DNA of 64,000 bases, taken from NCBI GenBank assembly GCA_016702605.1, contig JADJDQ010000003.1, positions 124,001-188,000 on the forward strand. Direction: 5' to 3'. This document shows positions 46,241 through 55,339 of the stretch, one piece after another. A program made the position numbers and the translations under genes. Numbering within the stretch: the first letter of the stretch is position 1; each line of letters starts with the position of its first letter. Source of the DNA: Candidatus Intricatilinea gracilis (GTDB lineage Bacteria; Pseudomonadota; Gammaproteobacteria; Burkholderiales; Burkholderiaceae_C). Below the pieces are notes generated by a model. That model searched no databases. It saw nothing but the letters and a program-made list of their open reading frames with translations, and was not told where the DNA came from.

Positions 46241-46507
46241 AACGAATGAAAGGGACTTCCCGATTCCAGGTTCGCCGCAGGGTTGACGTGCGGTGACCGG
46301 CAACAACGTGCCAGGATGGGGTTCTGTGCAATCTCATCGGGCATCCCGGCATCCCGGCAGGAAAAGTCCTTGGCCATTGTGATGCAGGGGATCGATCTCG
46401 CCAAAAACGTGTTTGCCCTGCACGGCGTCACTTTGGTGGGTCAGGTCGAGATGAAGCAACTGCACCTGCCGCGCAAAAGGGAAGACCTGGTACCAAAACA
46501 TATATAA
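46241..46507 (+). mobile_element. IS110-type element remnant (3), left end and transposase N-terminus
   Basis: Same left end as remnant 2 (46241-46426 matches 44912-45088) but with an extra eight- to nine-base tandem CATCCCGG unit. The transposase start codon is TTG at 46370, reading AIVMQGIDLAKNVFALHG, then VTLVGQVEMKQLHLPRK, before a stop at 46507. Everything downstream is absent. Direct repetition with remnant 2 brackets the HEPN-like gene. Confidence 0.72.
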
Positions 46508-46538
46508 TTATTGGCTCATTGTTGGTTATTTGCTTGGC

Positions 46539-47117
46539 TCACGGGGGAGCAGTTTTCACGAACTTGAATGACCGAATGATGTGGCGAAATTCGCTCGGTA
46601 ACTTTGGTTGGTTGCTTCGTTCAAGAAATGTAACCGTAAAGGCAAGCCGTTTTTCCTGGATGCAGTAGGAATGAACGCGAAACTCCTCCTGTGAATCATC
46701 AAAAACTACGTTTGAAACATTGAATTTCCCTTCAACACCTTCATATCGGAATGACCGAGCGCGACCATCTGACACTGTGTCAGGTGGCGCCTTATCAAAG
46801 CAGCTCTGGGATGGCGCAAGAGCAATCACACCAGGCGCGATCTCCGCCACCTTTCTTCCCTTTTCGTCATCAAAGACGCTATATCCGGTAAAAGCCCATC
46901 GCCTTGGATACTCAAATGTGTAGCCGCGAAATTCCACATCTTCTGCCCTTATGTACTCGCCCCAATCTTCAGTCTGGAAAGTGCTCGGCAATGGAGTTAT
47001 CACATCGGAGCTAAACACTATCCATTCACTATCCCGTGCAGTAGCTGTGGAGTGGCTCACGACAAGAGTCAGACTGATAGCTAGTATGTTGACGATTTTA
47101 TTGCGCATAGCTTCCAT
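46539..47117 (-). CDS. Hypothetical secreted protein
   Basis: A 192-residue protein with a signal peptide (KIVNILAISLTLVVSHSTATA). The mature part has several aromatic strands (GYTFEYPRRWAFTGYSVFD, FRYEGVEGKFNVSNVVFDD) and two conserved-looking cysteines (SQSCFD and HSYCIQ), suggesting a disulphide. No family recognised. The ATG at 47117 or 47108 could be used. Low-GC codon use; no obvious operon partner. Confidence 0.65.
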   Translation of the reverse strand: MEAMRNKIVNILAISLTLVVSHSTATARDSEWIVFSSDVITPLPSTFQTEDWGEYIRAEDVEFRGYTFEYPRRWAFTGYSVFDDEKGRKVAEIAPGVIALAPSQSCFDKAPPDTVSDGRARSFRYEGVEGKFNVSNVVFDDSQEEFRVHSYCIQEKRLAFTVTFLERSNQPKLPSEFRHIIRSFKFVKTAPP

Positions 47118-47555
47118 ATCGAGCGCAGCTTTGCTGCGTATGCAGGTGAGGACCGCTTTGTATTGGCGCGGCTGGCTGGGCGCGAACCGCGCGTGGCTGC
47201 TCTTGGCACGATTTCATCCAGCACTACTCTGGTGGCAAGAGCAGCACTTCCGCTGGGAGGACTGTGCCGAGGGTTTCAGTTCGGGGCAAGCGGATCGATT
47301 CGGGTGTCGTCCGGGGGTTCTTCGCGTCAGTTGTCCTCTCCGTCGCCCGTTGCGGCCAGGTCCGGATGGAGCGATTGCGGCCCGCTATCGGGCCTGGCTC
47401 ATCTAGCGCTCCGTCGCTGAAGTCGGTCAAGTTGTTGTACGGAATGCACGATCGCGTGTGGATGCAGCGCGACAGCTCGCGCACTGCAGGCGCGTTTGTA
47501 CTGGTACCGCGTCTTCAACTGCCTTCATGGCCTGCGGCAACATGCCCCTAGCGCC
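47118..47555. other. 438-bp region without a recognised gene
   Basis: Separates the accessory region from the tartrate dehydrogenase gene. A small hairpin GCGCAGC-TTT-GCTGCGT lies near 47123-47139, directly upstream of the secreted-protein gene. Open frames here contain no protein motif. It may be decayed sequence at the boundary of the acquired segment. Confidence 0.4.
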
Positions 47556-48671
47556 TCACCCCATCTGCGCCAGCAACGCCTCCTCCACCGCAATGCCCAC
47601 CGCGGTGGTATCCGCCGTGCCACCCATGTCGGGCGTCCAGGGCCCTTCGCGCAGCACCTGTTCGATGGCGAGCAGGATGGCGTCGTGGGCGGCCTTGCCG
47701 GCGCCCTGGTTGTGGGTGAGGTGGCTGAGCATCAGGGCGCCGGACCAGATCATGGCGATGGGGTTGGCGATGTTCTTGCCGGCGATGTCGGGGGCGCTGC
47801 CGTGCACGGGTTCGAACAGGCTGGGGAACTTGCGCTCGGGGTTGAGGTTGGCCGAGGGGGCGATGCCGATGGTGCCGGTGCAGGCGGGGCCGAGGTCGGA
47901 CAGGATGTCGCCGAACAGGTTGGTGGCGGCCACCACGTCGAAGCGATCGGGTTGCAGCACGAAGCGAGCGGTGAGGATGTCGATGTGCTGCTTGTCCCAG
48001 GCGATGTCGGGGTACTGGGCAGCCATCTCGGCGCAGCGTTCGTCCCACCAGGGCATGCTGATGCTGATGCCGTTGCTCTTGGTGGCCAGGGTCACGTGTT
48101 TGCGCGGGCGGGTGCGGGCCAGCTCGAAGGCGTAACGCAGCAGGCGTTCGCTGCCGATGCGGGTGAAGACCGATTCCTGCACGACGAACTCGCGCTGGGT
48201 GCCGGGGAACATGACGCCGCCGACCGAGCTGTATTCACCCTCGGTGTTCTCGCGCACGATGAGCATGTCGATCTCGCCGGCCTGGCGTTTGCTGCCGTCG
48301 CGCCGCACCAGGGGGCAGGGCACACCGTCGAACAGGCGAGCGGGGCGCAGGTTGATGTACTGGTCGAAATCGCGCCGGAACTTGATGAGTGAACCCCACA
48401 GCGAGATGTGGTCGGGCACGCTGGCGGGCCAGCCGACGGCGCCGAAGAAGATGGCGTCCATGGGCAGCAGTTGCTGCTTCCAGTCGGGCGGCATCATGTC
48501 ACCGTGCTGGGCGTAGTAGTCGCAGCTGGCCCAGGCGATGGGGGTGATGTCGAGCTTCAGGCCGAACCTGGCGGCGGCGGCGTTGACCACACGCAGGCCC
48601 TCGGGTAGCACTTCCTTGCCGATGCCGTCGCCGGGGATGGCGGCGATCTTGTAGGGGGTCTGCTGGCTCAT
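47556..48671 (-). CDS. ttuC: Tartrate dehydrogenase/decarboxylase-type enzyme (TtuC)
   Basis: A 371-residue NAD-dependent beta-decarboxylating dehydrogenase related to isopropylmalate dehydrogenase. It has IAAIPGDGIGKEVLPEGL at the N-terminus, DMLIVRENTEGEYSSVGG, the catalytic Lys in ATKSNGISIS, DVVAATNLFGDILSD and EPVHGSAPDIAGKNIANP. The ENTEGEYSSVGG form is typical of tartrate dehydrogenases, which oxidise tartrate or decarboxylate D-malate. It is divergent from the DUF885 gene; three tandem TGGCTGGG units lie in its leader (48685-48708). Confidence 0.88.
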   Translation of the reverse strand: MSQQTPYKIAAIPGDGIGKEVLPEGLRVVNAAAARFGLKLDITPIAWASCDYYAQHGDMMPPDWKQQLLPMDAIFFGAVGWPASVPDHISLWGSLIKFRRDFDQYINLRPARLFDGVPCPLVRRDGSKRQAGEIDMLIVRENTEGEYSSVGGVMFPGTQREFVVQESVFTRIGSERLLRYAFELARTRPRKHVTLATKSNGISISMPWWDERCAEMAAQYPDIAWDKQHIDILTARFVLQPDRFDVVAATNLFGDILSDLGPACTGTIGIAPSANLNPERKFPSLFEPVHGSAPDIAGKNIANPIAMIWSGALMLSHLTHNQGAGKAAHDAILLAIEQVLREGPWTPDMGGTADTTAVGIAVEEALLAQMG

Positions 48672-48943
48672 GGTGGCCTTTGTGTGGCTGGGTGGCTGGG
48701 TGGCTGGGGCTGATGTCTCGGACGGGCGTACGGCCGGCCGGACGAACGGCGGCGCGGACCGCTCGACGGTCGTCGAGTGCGCGTCATGCTAGTAGCGACC
48801 GGCCCCGGTTGGTGGCTGTGGTTAACACGCAGCTGCAGGCCGGCCGGGCGCCTATGCTTCGCGCTCGGGCCGGGCACTACGGTCACCCGCCACAACGGCC
48901 ACAACGGCCACCACACTCACGCGAAGAACAAGGAAGCGCGCGG

Positions 48944-50863
48944 ATGAAGCTCTCGAGACTGATCCTGTGGACGGCGGTGGCAACGCTGCAGGCGGCCTGT
49001 GCCTCTGTCGACACCAGCACCGGCTGCGGCTCCGGCCCGAACATGACCGCGGGCGCGGCAGCCCCGCAACAAGCGGCAAACGAGCAGGCGCCCCAGGGCG
49101 CCGAGGCAGCCGCACGCGAGTTCAGGGCGGTGCTGGAAGCCAGCGACGCGGCGATGCTGGCGCGGCGGCCGCTGGATGCGCTGTTTCGCGGTGACCTGAC
49201 ACGTGCCGGGCAGTTTGGCGACTATCTGTCCGACGGCTGGATCGAGGCCGAACGCCGCGCTGCGGCGGCTGATCTGGCGCGGCTGCGCACCATCGACCGA
49301 GACCTGCTGGGCGCCGTCGATCGGCTGGCTTACGACGCGTTTGTGTGGAACCGCCAGGATGCATTGCTGGCGCACGGGCCCGAGTTCGCGGCCATCTGGT
49401 CGCGCCTGCCGATCGACCACTACGGCGGCGTGCAGCTGATGTTTGCCGCCTTGTCGTCGGGTGAAGGTGCGGCGCCCTACCGCACCGTGGCCGACTACGA
49501 CAACGGGCTGTCGCGCATCGCCGGGTTTGTCGCCTACCTGGACCAGTCCATCGACCGCATGCGCCAGGGCATGAAGCTCGGCATCGTGTTGCCGCGGGTG
49601 ATTGCCGAGCGCACGCTGGTGCAGTTCGACACCTATGCGGCGCAGACGCTGGCGCAGTCGCAGTACCACGAACCCATCCGCAAGTTGCCGGTGGATTTCA
49701 GCCAGGCCGATCGCGAGCGGCTGGTGCGCGCCTACACCGCAGCCATCGAGGGTCAGCTGCGCCCGGCTTTCGAGCGAGTGGCCAGGTTCTTGCGCAACGA
49801 GTACCTGGCCGCGGCGCGCGACAGCGTGGGGCTTGCCGGCCTGCCGGGCGGCGCCAGTTATTACGCCCAGCTGGCGCGCCACCACACCACCACGGCCAAG
49901 ACGCCGCAGCAGATCCACACACTGGGACTGGCCGAGGTGGCCCGGCTCACCGGCGAGTTGCGCAAGCTGGCCGACCGCACGGGCCACACCGGGCCGCTGG
50001 ACGAGTTCTTCAGGCAGGTGCGGCAGGACCCGAGATTCAAGCCCGCGTCGGCGCGGGCGCTGCAGGACGGCTACGCCGACATCGCGCACCGGGTCGACCT
50101 GAGCTTGCCGCACCTGTTCTCGCATCGGCCGAAGACGCCGCTCGAGATCCGGCCCATCCCCGAGGTCGAAGCCAAGGGTGCGGCCGGCGCCTATTACATG
50201 CCGGGTTCGATGGAGACCGGCCGGCCGGGCATCTTCTTCTTCAACAGCCACGACCTGCCGAGCCGCACCACGACGGACATGGAGACGCTGTACCTGCACG
50301 AGGCAGTGCCCGGCCATCACTACCAGGGCAGCCTGGTGGCCGAGGACCCCTCGCTGCCCAAGATCCTGCGTTACGAGTGGGTCACCTCGTACGGCGAAGG
50401 CTGGGCCTTGTACGCCGAAAGCCTGGGGGCCGAGCTGGGCCTGTACACCGACCCGTACCAGCTGTTCGGCCATCTGCAGGACCAGATGTTGCGCGCCATG
50501 CGGCTGGTGGTCGACACGGGCCTGCACAGCCTGGGCTGGACCCGCGAGCGCGCCATCGACTACATGCTGGCGCATTCGGACATGAGCCGCACCGAGGTCA
50601 CGTCCGAGGTGGAGCGTTACATCGTCGACCCGGGCCAGGCGCTGGCCTACAAGATCGGCGAGATCACCATCCGCCAACTGCGCACCCGCGCCGAACAGAC
50701 GCTGGGCAGCCGCTTCGACATCCGCGAGTTCCACGAGCAGGTGTTGTCGACCGGCGCCTTGCCGCTGGACGTGTTGACGGCCAAGATCGATGGCTGGATC
50801 AGCAGCCGCTCATCGGCACAGGGATCGGCGCAGGGATCGGCGCAGGGGTCGGCGAACAGATAG
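48944..50863 (+). CDS. DUF885 family putative lipoprotein/peptidase
   Basis: A 639-residue protein with a signal peptide ending in LQAAC (possible lipobox). The DUF885 hallmark HEAVPGHHYQGSL near residue 453 is a zinc-protease-like H-E-x3-G-H motif, and a second conserved region SYGEGWALYAESLGAELG follows at about 485. It ends with a repeated Ser-Ala-Gln-Gly tail encoded by nine-base repeats. Family members are believed to be extracytoplasmic peptidases. AAGGAAG lies six bases before the ATG at 48944; the frame upstream has no character. Divergent from ttuC. Confidence 0.8.
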   Translation: MKLSRLILWTAVATLQAACASVDTSTGCGSGPNMTAGAAAPQQAANEQAPQGAEAAAREFRAVLEASDAAMLARRPLDALFRGDLTRAGQFGDYLSDGWIEAERRAAAADLARLRTIDRDLLGAVDRLAYDAFVWNRQDALLAHGPEFAAIWSRLPIDHYGGVQLMFAALSSGEGAAPYRTVADYDNGLSRIAGFVAYLDQSIDRMRQGMKLGIVLPRVIAERTLVQFDTYAAQTLAQSQYHEPIRKLPVDFSQADRERLVRAYTAAIEGQLRPAFERVARFLRNEYLAAARDSVGLAGLPGGASYYAQLARHHTTTAKTPQQIHTLGLAEVARLTGELRKLADRTGHTGPLDEFFRQVRQDPRFKPASARALQDGYADIAHRVDLSLPHLFSHRPKTPLEIRPIPEVEAKGAAGAYYMPGSMETGRPGIFFFNSHDLPSRTTTDMETLYLHEAVPGHHYQGSLVAEDPSLPKILRYEWVTSYGEGWALYAESLGAELGLYTDPYQLFGHLQDQMLRAMRLVVDTGLHSLGWTRERAIDYMLAHSDMSRTEVTSEVERYIVDPGQALAYKIGEITIRQLRTRAEQTLGSRFDIREFHEQVLSTGALPLDVLTAKIDGWISSRSSAQGSAQGSAQGSANR

Positions 50864-50931
50864 GTGAAGAGCGCCGAGGCGGAGCCGAGCCGACGCTGAG
50901 ATTGCGCGGCGCGGCGCTGCGACGCGACGCG

Positions 50932-51939
50932 TCAGGCCCCCTGCACCACCAATTTGCCGCGCTGCTGGCCGAGCGTGTGGCCAAGCAGGCTGGTGGCGGC
51001 GTAGATGGCCGAGATGGTGGGGGTGGGTGTGTCGGTGATACGGCCGAGTTCGACCACCGAGCCGACCAGGGCTTCGAGCTCGATGGCGCGGCCGGCCTCG
51101 ACGTCCTGCAGCATCGAGGTCTTGTGGGCGCCCACGGCTTCGGCGCCGGCGATACGTTTGTCGAGCGAGATCTTGAACTCGACGCCGAGTTTTTCGGCCA
51201 CGGTCTGTGCCTCACGCATCATGGCTGCGGCCAGTTCGCGGGTGAGCGGGTAACGGCAAATGTCTTCGAGCGTGGCGTGGGTGAGCGCCGAGATCGGGTT
51301 GAAGCTGAGGTTGCCCCACAGCTTGAGCCAGATCTCGCTGCGGATGTCGCGCGCCACCGGCGACTTGAAGCCAGCGCGGATGAAGGTCTGCGACAGCTGC
51401 TCGACCCGTGGGCTGCGTGTGTTGTCGGGCTCACCCAGCGTGAAACGGTTGCCTTCGATCACCTTCACGCGGCCCGGCGCCAGCAGCTCGGCCGCGGGGT
51501 AGACCACGCTGCCGATGATGCGTTCGGGCTCGATGTTCTGGCCGATGCGTCCATTGGGGTCGACCGCCGCCACGGCCCGGCCTTCATACGGGCCGGCGAG
51601 TTTGTGGAAGTACCACCAGGGGATGCCGTTGATCATGGTGACGACCATGGTCTCGGGCCCGAACAGCTCGCGCAGCTGCGGCAGCACATCCACCACCTGG
51701 TGCGCCTTGAGTGTGAGCAACACCACGTCCTGCGGGCCGGCGTCGGCCATGTGTTGCACGGCCTTGGCGGTGGGGGCGTGTTGCTCAGTGCCGTCTTCGA
51801 GCACCAGATGAAAGCCGTCGCGCTGGATGGCTTCGAGGTTGCGGTTGCGGGCGATGAAGGTGACGTATTCACCCGCGATGGCGAGTTTGGCGCCCAGGTA
51901 CCCACCGATGGCACCGGCGCCGACGACGGCGATCTTCAT
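50932..51939 (-). CDS. Ketopantoate reductase-like (PanE/ApbA family) dehydrogenase
   Basis: A 335-residue NADPH-dependent reductase. The dinucleotide-binding GAGAIGGYLGAKLA is at residues 7-20; EIWLKLWGNLSFNPISALT near residue 200 contains the Lys, Asn and Ser of the active site. PanE makes pantoate, but paralogues in tricarboxylate-transport clusters act on other 2-oxo acids. GGAGG lies about six bases before the ATG at 51939. It follows the TctA gene by 63 bp and is probably cotranscribed, so a role in breaking down the imported carboxylate is plausible. Confidence 0.8.
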   Translation of the reverse strand: MKIAVVGAGAIGGYLGAKLAIAGEYVTFIARNRNLEAIQRDGFHLVLEDGTEQHAPTAKAVQHMADAGPQDVVLLTLKAHQVVDVLPQLRELFGPETMVVTMINGIPWWYFHKLAGPYEGRAVAAVDPNGRIGQNIEPERIIGSVVYPAAELLAPGRVKVIEGNRFTLGEPDNTRSPRVEQLSQTFIRAGFKSPVARDIRSEIWLKLWGNLSFNPISALTHATLEDICRYPLTRELAAAMMREAQTVAEKLGVEFKISLDKRIAGAEAVGAHKTSMLQDVEAGRAIELEALVGSVVELGRITDTPTPTISAIYAATSLLGHTLGQQRGKLVVQGA

Positions 51940-52002
51940 GCGGGCCTCCGGGATGCGGACGCGGTGGGGTGTTGGTGGCATCGGCAAACCATGGCGTCGA
52001 CC

Positions 52003-53511
52003 TCAGGCAGGGCGCAGTTCACGTGCGCGGTAATAGGCTTTGAGCGCCCCGATCATCGGCCACACCAGCATGAGCAGCGCCAGGCTGGCGATGCCACCCA
52101 CCAGACCGTTGGACCAGAAGATGGCCAGGCTGCCCTGCGAGATCAACATGGCCTGGCGGAAGCTGGCCTCGGCCATGTCGCCCAGCACCAGCGCCAGCAC
52201 GAGGGGTGCGAGCGGGTACTTGAGCTTCTTGAACAGGTAGCCGACGACGCCGAAGACCAGCATCAGCACCACGTCGAACATCGAGCTGTGCACGGTGTAG
52301 GCGCCGATGGCGCAGATCACGATGATGATGGGCGCGATCACCGAAAACGGCACGCGCAGGATGGCGGCCCAGAACGGCACGGTGGTGAGCACCACGATCA
52401 GGCCGACCAGGTTGCCCAGGTACATCGAGGCGATCAGGCCCCAGACGAAATCCTTCTGTTCGAGAAACAGCATCGGCCCGGGCTGCAGGCCCCAGATCAG
52501 CAGGCCACCCAGCAACACGGCGGCGGTGGGTGAGCCGGGGATGCCGAGTGTGAGCATGGGCAGCAGCGCCGAGGTGCCGGCGGCGTGGGCAGCCGTCTCG
52601 GGTGCGACCACACCGACGATATTGCCCTTGCCGAAACTCTGCGGGTCGGCATCCATACGCCGCGCCATGCCGTAACTCATGAAGCTGGCCGGTGTGGCGC
52701 CGCCGGGTGTGATGCCCATCCAGCAGCCGATGGCGGTGGAGCGCAGAAAGGTCTTCCAGTACTGCAGCAGCTCTTTCCAGGTCTGCAGCACGACGCGGGG
52801 GTTGATGCGGGCACTCTTGCCCTTGAAGGCCAGGCCTTCTTCCATGGTCAGCAAGATCTCGCCGATGCCGAACAGGCCGATCACGGCGATCAGGAAGTCG
52901 AAGCCCTTGAGCAGTTCGGTGAAACCGAAGGTCATGCGCAGCTGGCCGGTCACACCGTCCAGGCCCACCGAGGCCAGGGCAAAACCCAGCATCATCGACG
53001 CGAGGGTCTTGAGTGGAGGCTCCTTGCTCATGCCTACAAAACTGCAGAAGGTGAGCAGCTGCACCGCAAAGAACTCGGCTGGTCCGAACTTGAGCGCAAA
53101 CCTGGCCAGCAGCGGCGCCAGGAAGGTGATGAGCAGCACCGCGAACAGCGCGCCGACAAAACTCGACGTGAACGCCGCCGTGAGCGCCTGCGCCGCCTTG
53201 CCCTGCTGCGCCATGGGGTAACCGTCGAAGGTGGTGGCCACACTCCAGGGCTCACCCGGGATGTTGAACAGGATCGACGTGATGGCCCCGCCGAACAGCG
53301 CCCCCCAGTAGATGCAGCTCAGCATGATGATGGCCGAAGTCGGGTTCATGCTGAAGGTGAGCGGCAGCAGGATGGCCACACCGTTGGCGCCGCCCAGCCC
53401 GGGCAACACACCAATCAGCACACCCAGCGTGATGCCCACCACCATGTAGACCAGGTTGGGCAACGTCAGTGCCACGGCAAAGCCGTGCATCAGGTTGTTG
53501 AGTTCTTCCAT
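52003..53511 (-). CDS. tctA: TctA-type tripartite tricarboxylate transporter large permease
   Basis: A 502-residue membrane protein with 11-12 helices. VLPGLGGANGVAILLPLTF and WGALFGGAITSILFNIPGEP are the TctA signatures; a second copy ITPGGATPASFMSYG follows later in the sequence. It forms the large membrane subunit of a TTT carboxylate importer, with TctB 13 bp upstream and the TctC/Bug binding protein before it. ATG at 53511; a longer frame exists without a signal-like start. Confidence 0.9.
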   Translation of the reverse strand: MEELNNLMHGFAVALTLPNLVYMVVGITLGVLIGVLPGLGGANGVAILLPLTFSMNPTSAIIMLSCIYWGALFGGAITSILFNIPGEPWSVATTFDGYPMAQQGKAAQALTAAFTSSFVGALFAVLLITFLAPLLARFALKFGPAEFFAVQLLTFCSFVGMSKEPPLKTLASMMLGFALASVGLDGVTGQLRMTFGFTELLKGFDFLIAVIGLFGIGEILLTMEEGLAFKGKSARINPRVVLQTWKELLQYWKTFLRSTAIGCWMGITPGGATPASFMSYGMARRMDADPQSFGKGNIVGVVAPETAAHAAGTSALLPMLTLGIPGSPTAAVLLGGLLIWGLQPGPMLFLEQKDFVWGLIASMYLGNLVGLIVVLTTVPFWAAILRVPFSVIAPIIIVICAIGAYTVHSSMFDVVLMLVFGVVGYLFKKLKYPLAPLVLALVLGDMAEASFRQAMLISQGSLAIFWSNGLVGGIASLALLMLVWPMIGALKAYYRARELRPA

Positions 53512-53524
53512 GGGGTGTGCCGGC

Positions 53525-54043
53525 CTAGAAACCAAGCATGCGTTCGAGCGGACCCTTGGGCAGCTGCACCAGGAACCAGCGTTCGAAGACGAGGAAGAAC
53601 ACCAGCGGCACCGCGATGGCGGTGACCGTGGTGATGAAGGGGCGATAACCGCCGTGGCGCAGCATGAAGTAGCCGATCAACGTGGCCGACGCCAGGTAGA
53701 TGCCGGTCCACGGGATGAGCGCCACGTAGACCACCATCGGCACGAACACCGCAATCACCAGCGCCAGCTGGCTGCGCTGGGCAAACACGGCCTTGGTGCG
53801 TGTCCAGGCCAGCAGTTGTTTGACGGCGATCCCGCCGCTGGACAACAACAGCAGCAGGCCGATGTAGAACGGAAAGTAGCCCGAGCGCGGGCCGTCGTCG
53901 GCCCAGCCTATGCCCACACGCAGGCTGTCCTTGATGACCAGGGCCGCGATGGCCAGCAGCAGCAGCGCCACGCCGAGTTCGGGTCCACGCTGGCTCACGG
54001 TGGGCGCGTTGTCGCCGCCACCGTCATGCGAGTTGTCGGTCAT
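53525..54043 (-). CDS. tctB: TctB-type small permease subunit
   Basis: A 172-residue protein with four hydrophobic segments (LGVALLLLAIAALVIKDSL, GYFPFYIGLLLLLSSGGIA, LALVIAVFVPMVVYVALI and FITTVTAIAVPLVFFLVF). This order and size match TctB, the small membrane subunit of the tripartite tricarboxylate transporter. Placed between TctC and TctA genes in the order tctC-tctB-tctA. The ATG at 54043 opens MTDNSHDGGG. Confidence 0.88.
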   Translation of the reverse strand: MTDNSHDGGGDNAPTVSQRGPELGVALLLLAIAALVIKDSLRVGIGWADDGPRSGYFPFYIGLLLLLSSGGIAVKQLLAWTRTKAVFAQRSQLALVIAVFVPMVVYVALIPWTGIYLASATLIGYFMLRHGGYRPFITTVTAIAVPLVFFLVFERWFLVQLPKGPLERMLGF

Positions 54044-54181
54044 GGTGTCGATGTCGAAAGGCTGAAACACACACGCCGGCACACCAGGCAACGGCGACAA
54101 GACTGAAACGTGGTGCAACGCGGCACGGCGACCGCGGGACAACCATCACCGCAGCTTGCGCCGCGGTGACCAGGGCCTGCG

Positions 54182-55228
54182 TCAGTTGGCGATGAAGCCG
54201 GCTTCCTTCATGAGCGTGCGGTGCAGCTGCTCACTCTGGGTCAGCCAGTCGACGTATTCCTTGCCGGTCAGCGCGGTCTGCTTGAACGCACCCTTGTCCA
54301 TGAACTCCTTCCACTCGGGCAATGCACGCACCTTCTTGAACAACTCGACGTAGAACGCCACCTGGTCGGGCGTGACACCCGGCGTGGTGAACACGCCGCG
54401 CAGCATCAGGTAGTCGACCGGCACACCGGCCGAGGCGCAGGTGGGCACGTCGGACCAGCTCTGCGTGGCGGTGAGTTTCGTGGTGTAGGGCAGCTTCTCG
54501 TCGTCCATCACACACAGGGCACGCAGCTTGCCGGCACGCCAGTGCGATTCGGCCTCGATCGGGTTGTTCACGGTCGAGTCGATGTGTTTGCCCACCAGCT
54601 GCACCGCCACGTCACCACCGCCCTTGAACGGGATGTAGGTCAGCTTCTTGCCGGCCGCCTTCTCGAGCATGACGGTGATGATCTGGTCTTCCTGCTTGCT
54701 GCCGGTGCCGCCCATCTTGAAGGTGTTGGGCGGGCTGGCCTTGATGGCGTCGAAGTAGGCCTTGGCCGTCTTGTGCGGTGACTCCTCGTTCACCCAGAGC
54801 ACGAACTGGTCGAGCGCCAGCATCGAGATGGGCGTGATGTCCTTCCAGTTGAACGGAACACCCGTGGCCAGTGGTGTGGTGAACAGGTTCGACAAGGTGA
54901 TGACGATCTTGTGCGCGTTGCCCTTGTCGTTCTTGACGTCGAGGAAACCCTCGGCGCCCGCCCCACCGGACTTGTTGACCACGATGATGGGCTGGGCCAT
55001 CAGCTTGTTCTTGGCCACCACACCCTGGATGAACCGCGCCATCTGGTCGGCACCACCGCCTGTGCCGGCCGGCACGACGAACTCGACCGGCTTGCTCGGC
55101 TCCCAGGCCTGGGCCGCACCGCCCAGCAAGCCGGCGGCCAAGGTGATGGCGCCGAGCATCAGGCGCCGCAGGGGCCGCACGGTGCTTCGGCGGGAGGGGT
55201 GTTCGGTGGGGCGGGTGGTCCGGCTCAT
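54182..55228 (-). CDS. tctC: TctC/Bug-family periplasmic carboxylate-binding protein
   Basis: A 348-residue binding protein with a Sec signal peptide (MLGAITLAAGLLGGAAQA). It has the Bug N-terminus KPVEFVVPAGTGGGADQMARF and the ligand-domain motifs NKSGGAGAEGFLDVK and YIPFKGGGDVAVQLVGKHID. Bug proteins deliver di- or tricarboxylates to TctAB. AGGAG lies eight bases ahead of the ATG. It is 138 bp ahead of tctB and 112 bp behind the acyl-CoA-synthetase-like gene. Confidence 0.88.
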   Translation of the reverse strand: MSRTTRPTEHPSRRSTVRPLRRLMLGAITLAAGLLGGAAQAWEPSKPVEFVVPAGTGGGADQMARFIQGVVAKNKLMAQPIIVVNKSGGAGAEGFLDVKNDKGNAHKIVITLSNLFTTPLATGVPFNWKDITPISMLALDQFVLWVNEESPHKTAKAYFDAIKASPPNTFKMGGTGSKQEDQIITVMLEKAAGKKLTYIPFKGGGDVAVQLVGKHIDSTVNNPIEAESHWRAGKLRALCVMDDEKLPYTTKLTATQSWSDVPTCASAGVPVDYLMLRGVFTTPGVTPDQVAFYVELFKKVRALPEWKEFMDKGAFKQTALTGKEYVDWLTQSEQLHRTLMKEAGFIAN

Positions 55229-55339
55229 GTCGTTGTCTCCTGAAGTCGATCGTTGGTCAAGGCAAACCTGAGGGCGCCGTCTGACGACGGCGGACGCAGT
55301 GGAAAACGTGTCATGGGCCGGCGCTCGCGCCGACGCGGT

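Noticed and set aside
39543..47117. Possible integron cassette array in the accessory region
   Set aside because: Small unrelated genes and a GCCTAAC near 46237 suggested cassettes, but no paired attC-like sites recur between genes, orientations are mixed and no integrase is present.
50377..52533. A 718-codon plus-strand frame crossing the DUF885, ketopantoate-reductase-like and tctA genes
   Set aside because: It runs through three recognised genes in the wrong frame or strand and has biased, repetitive composition.
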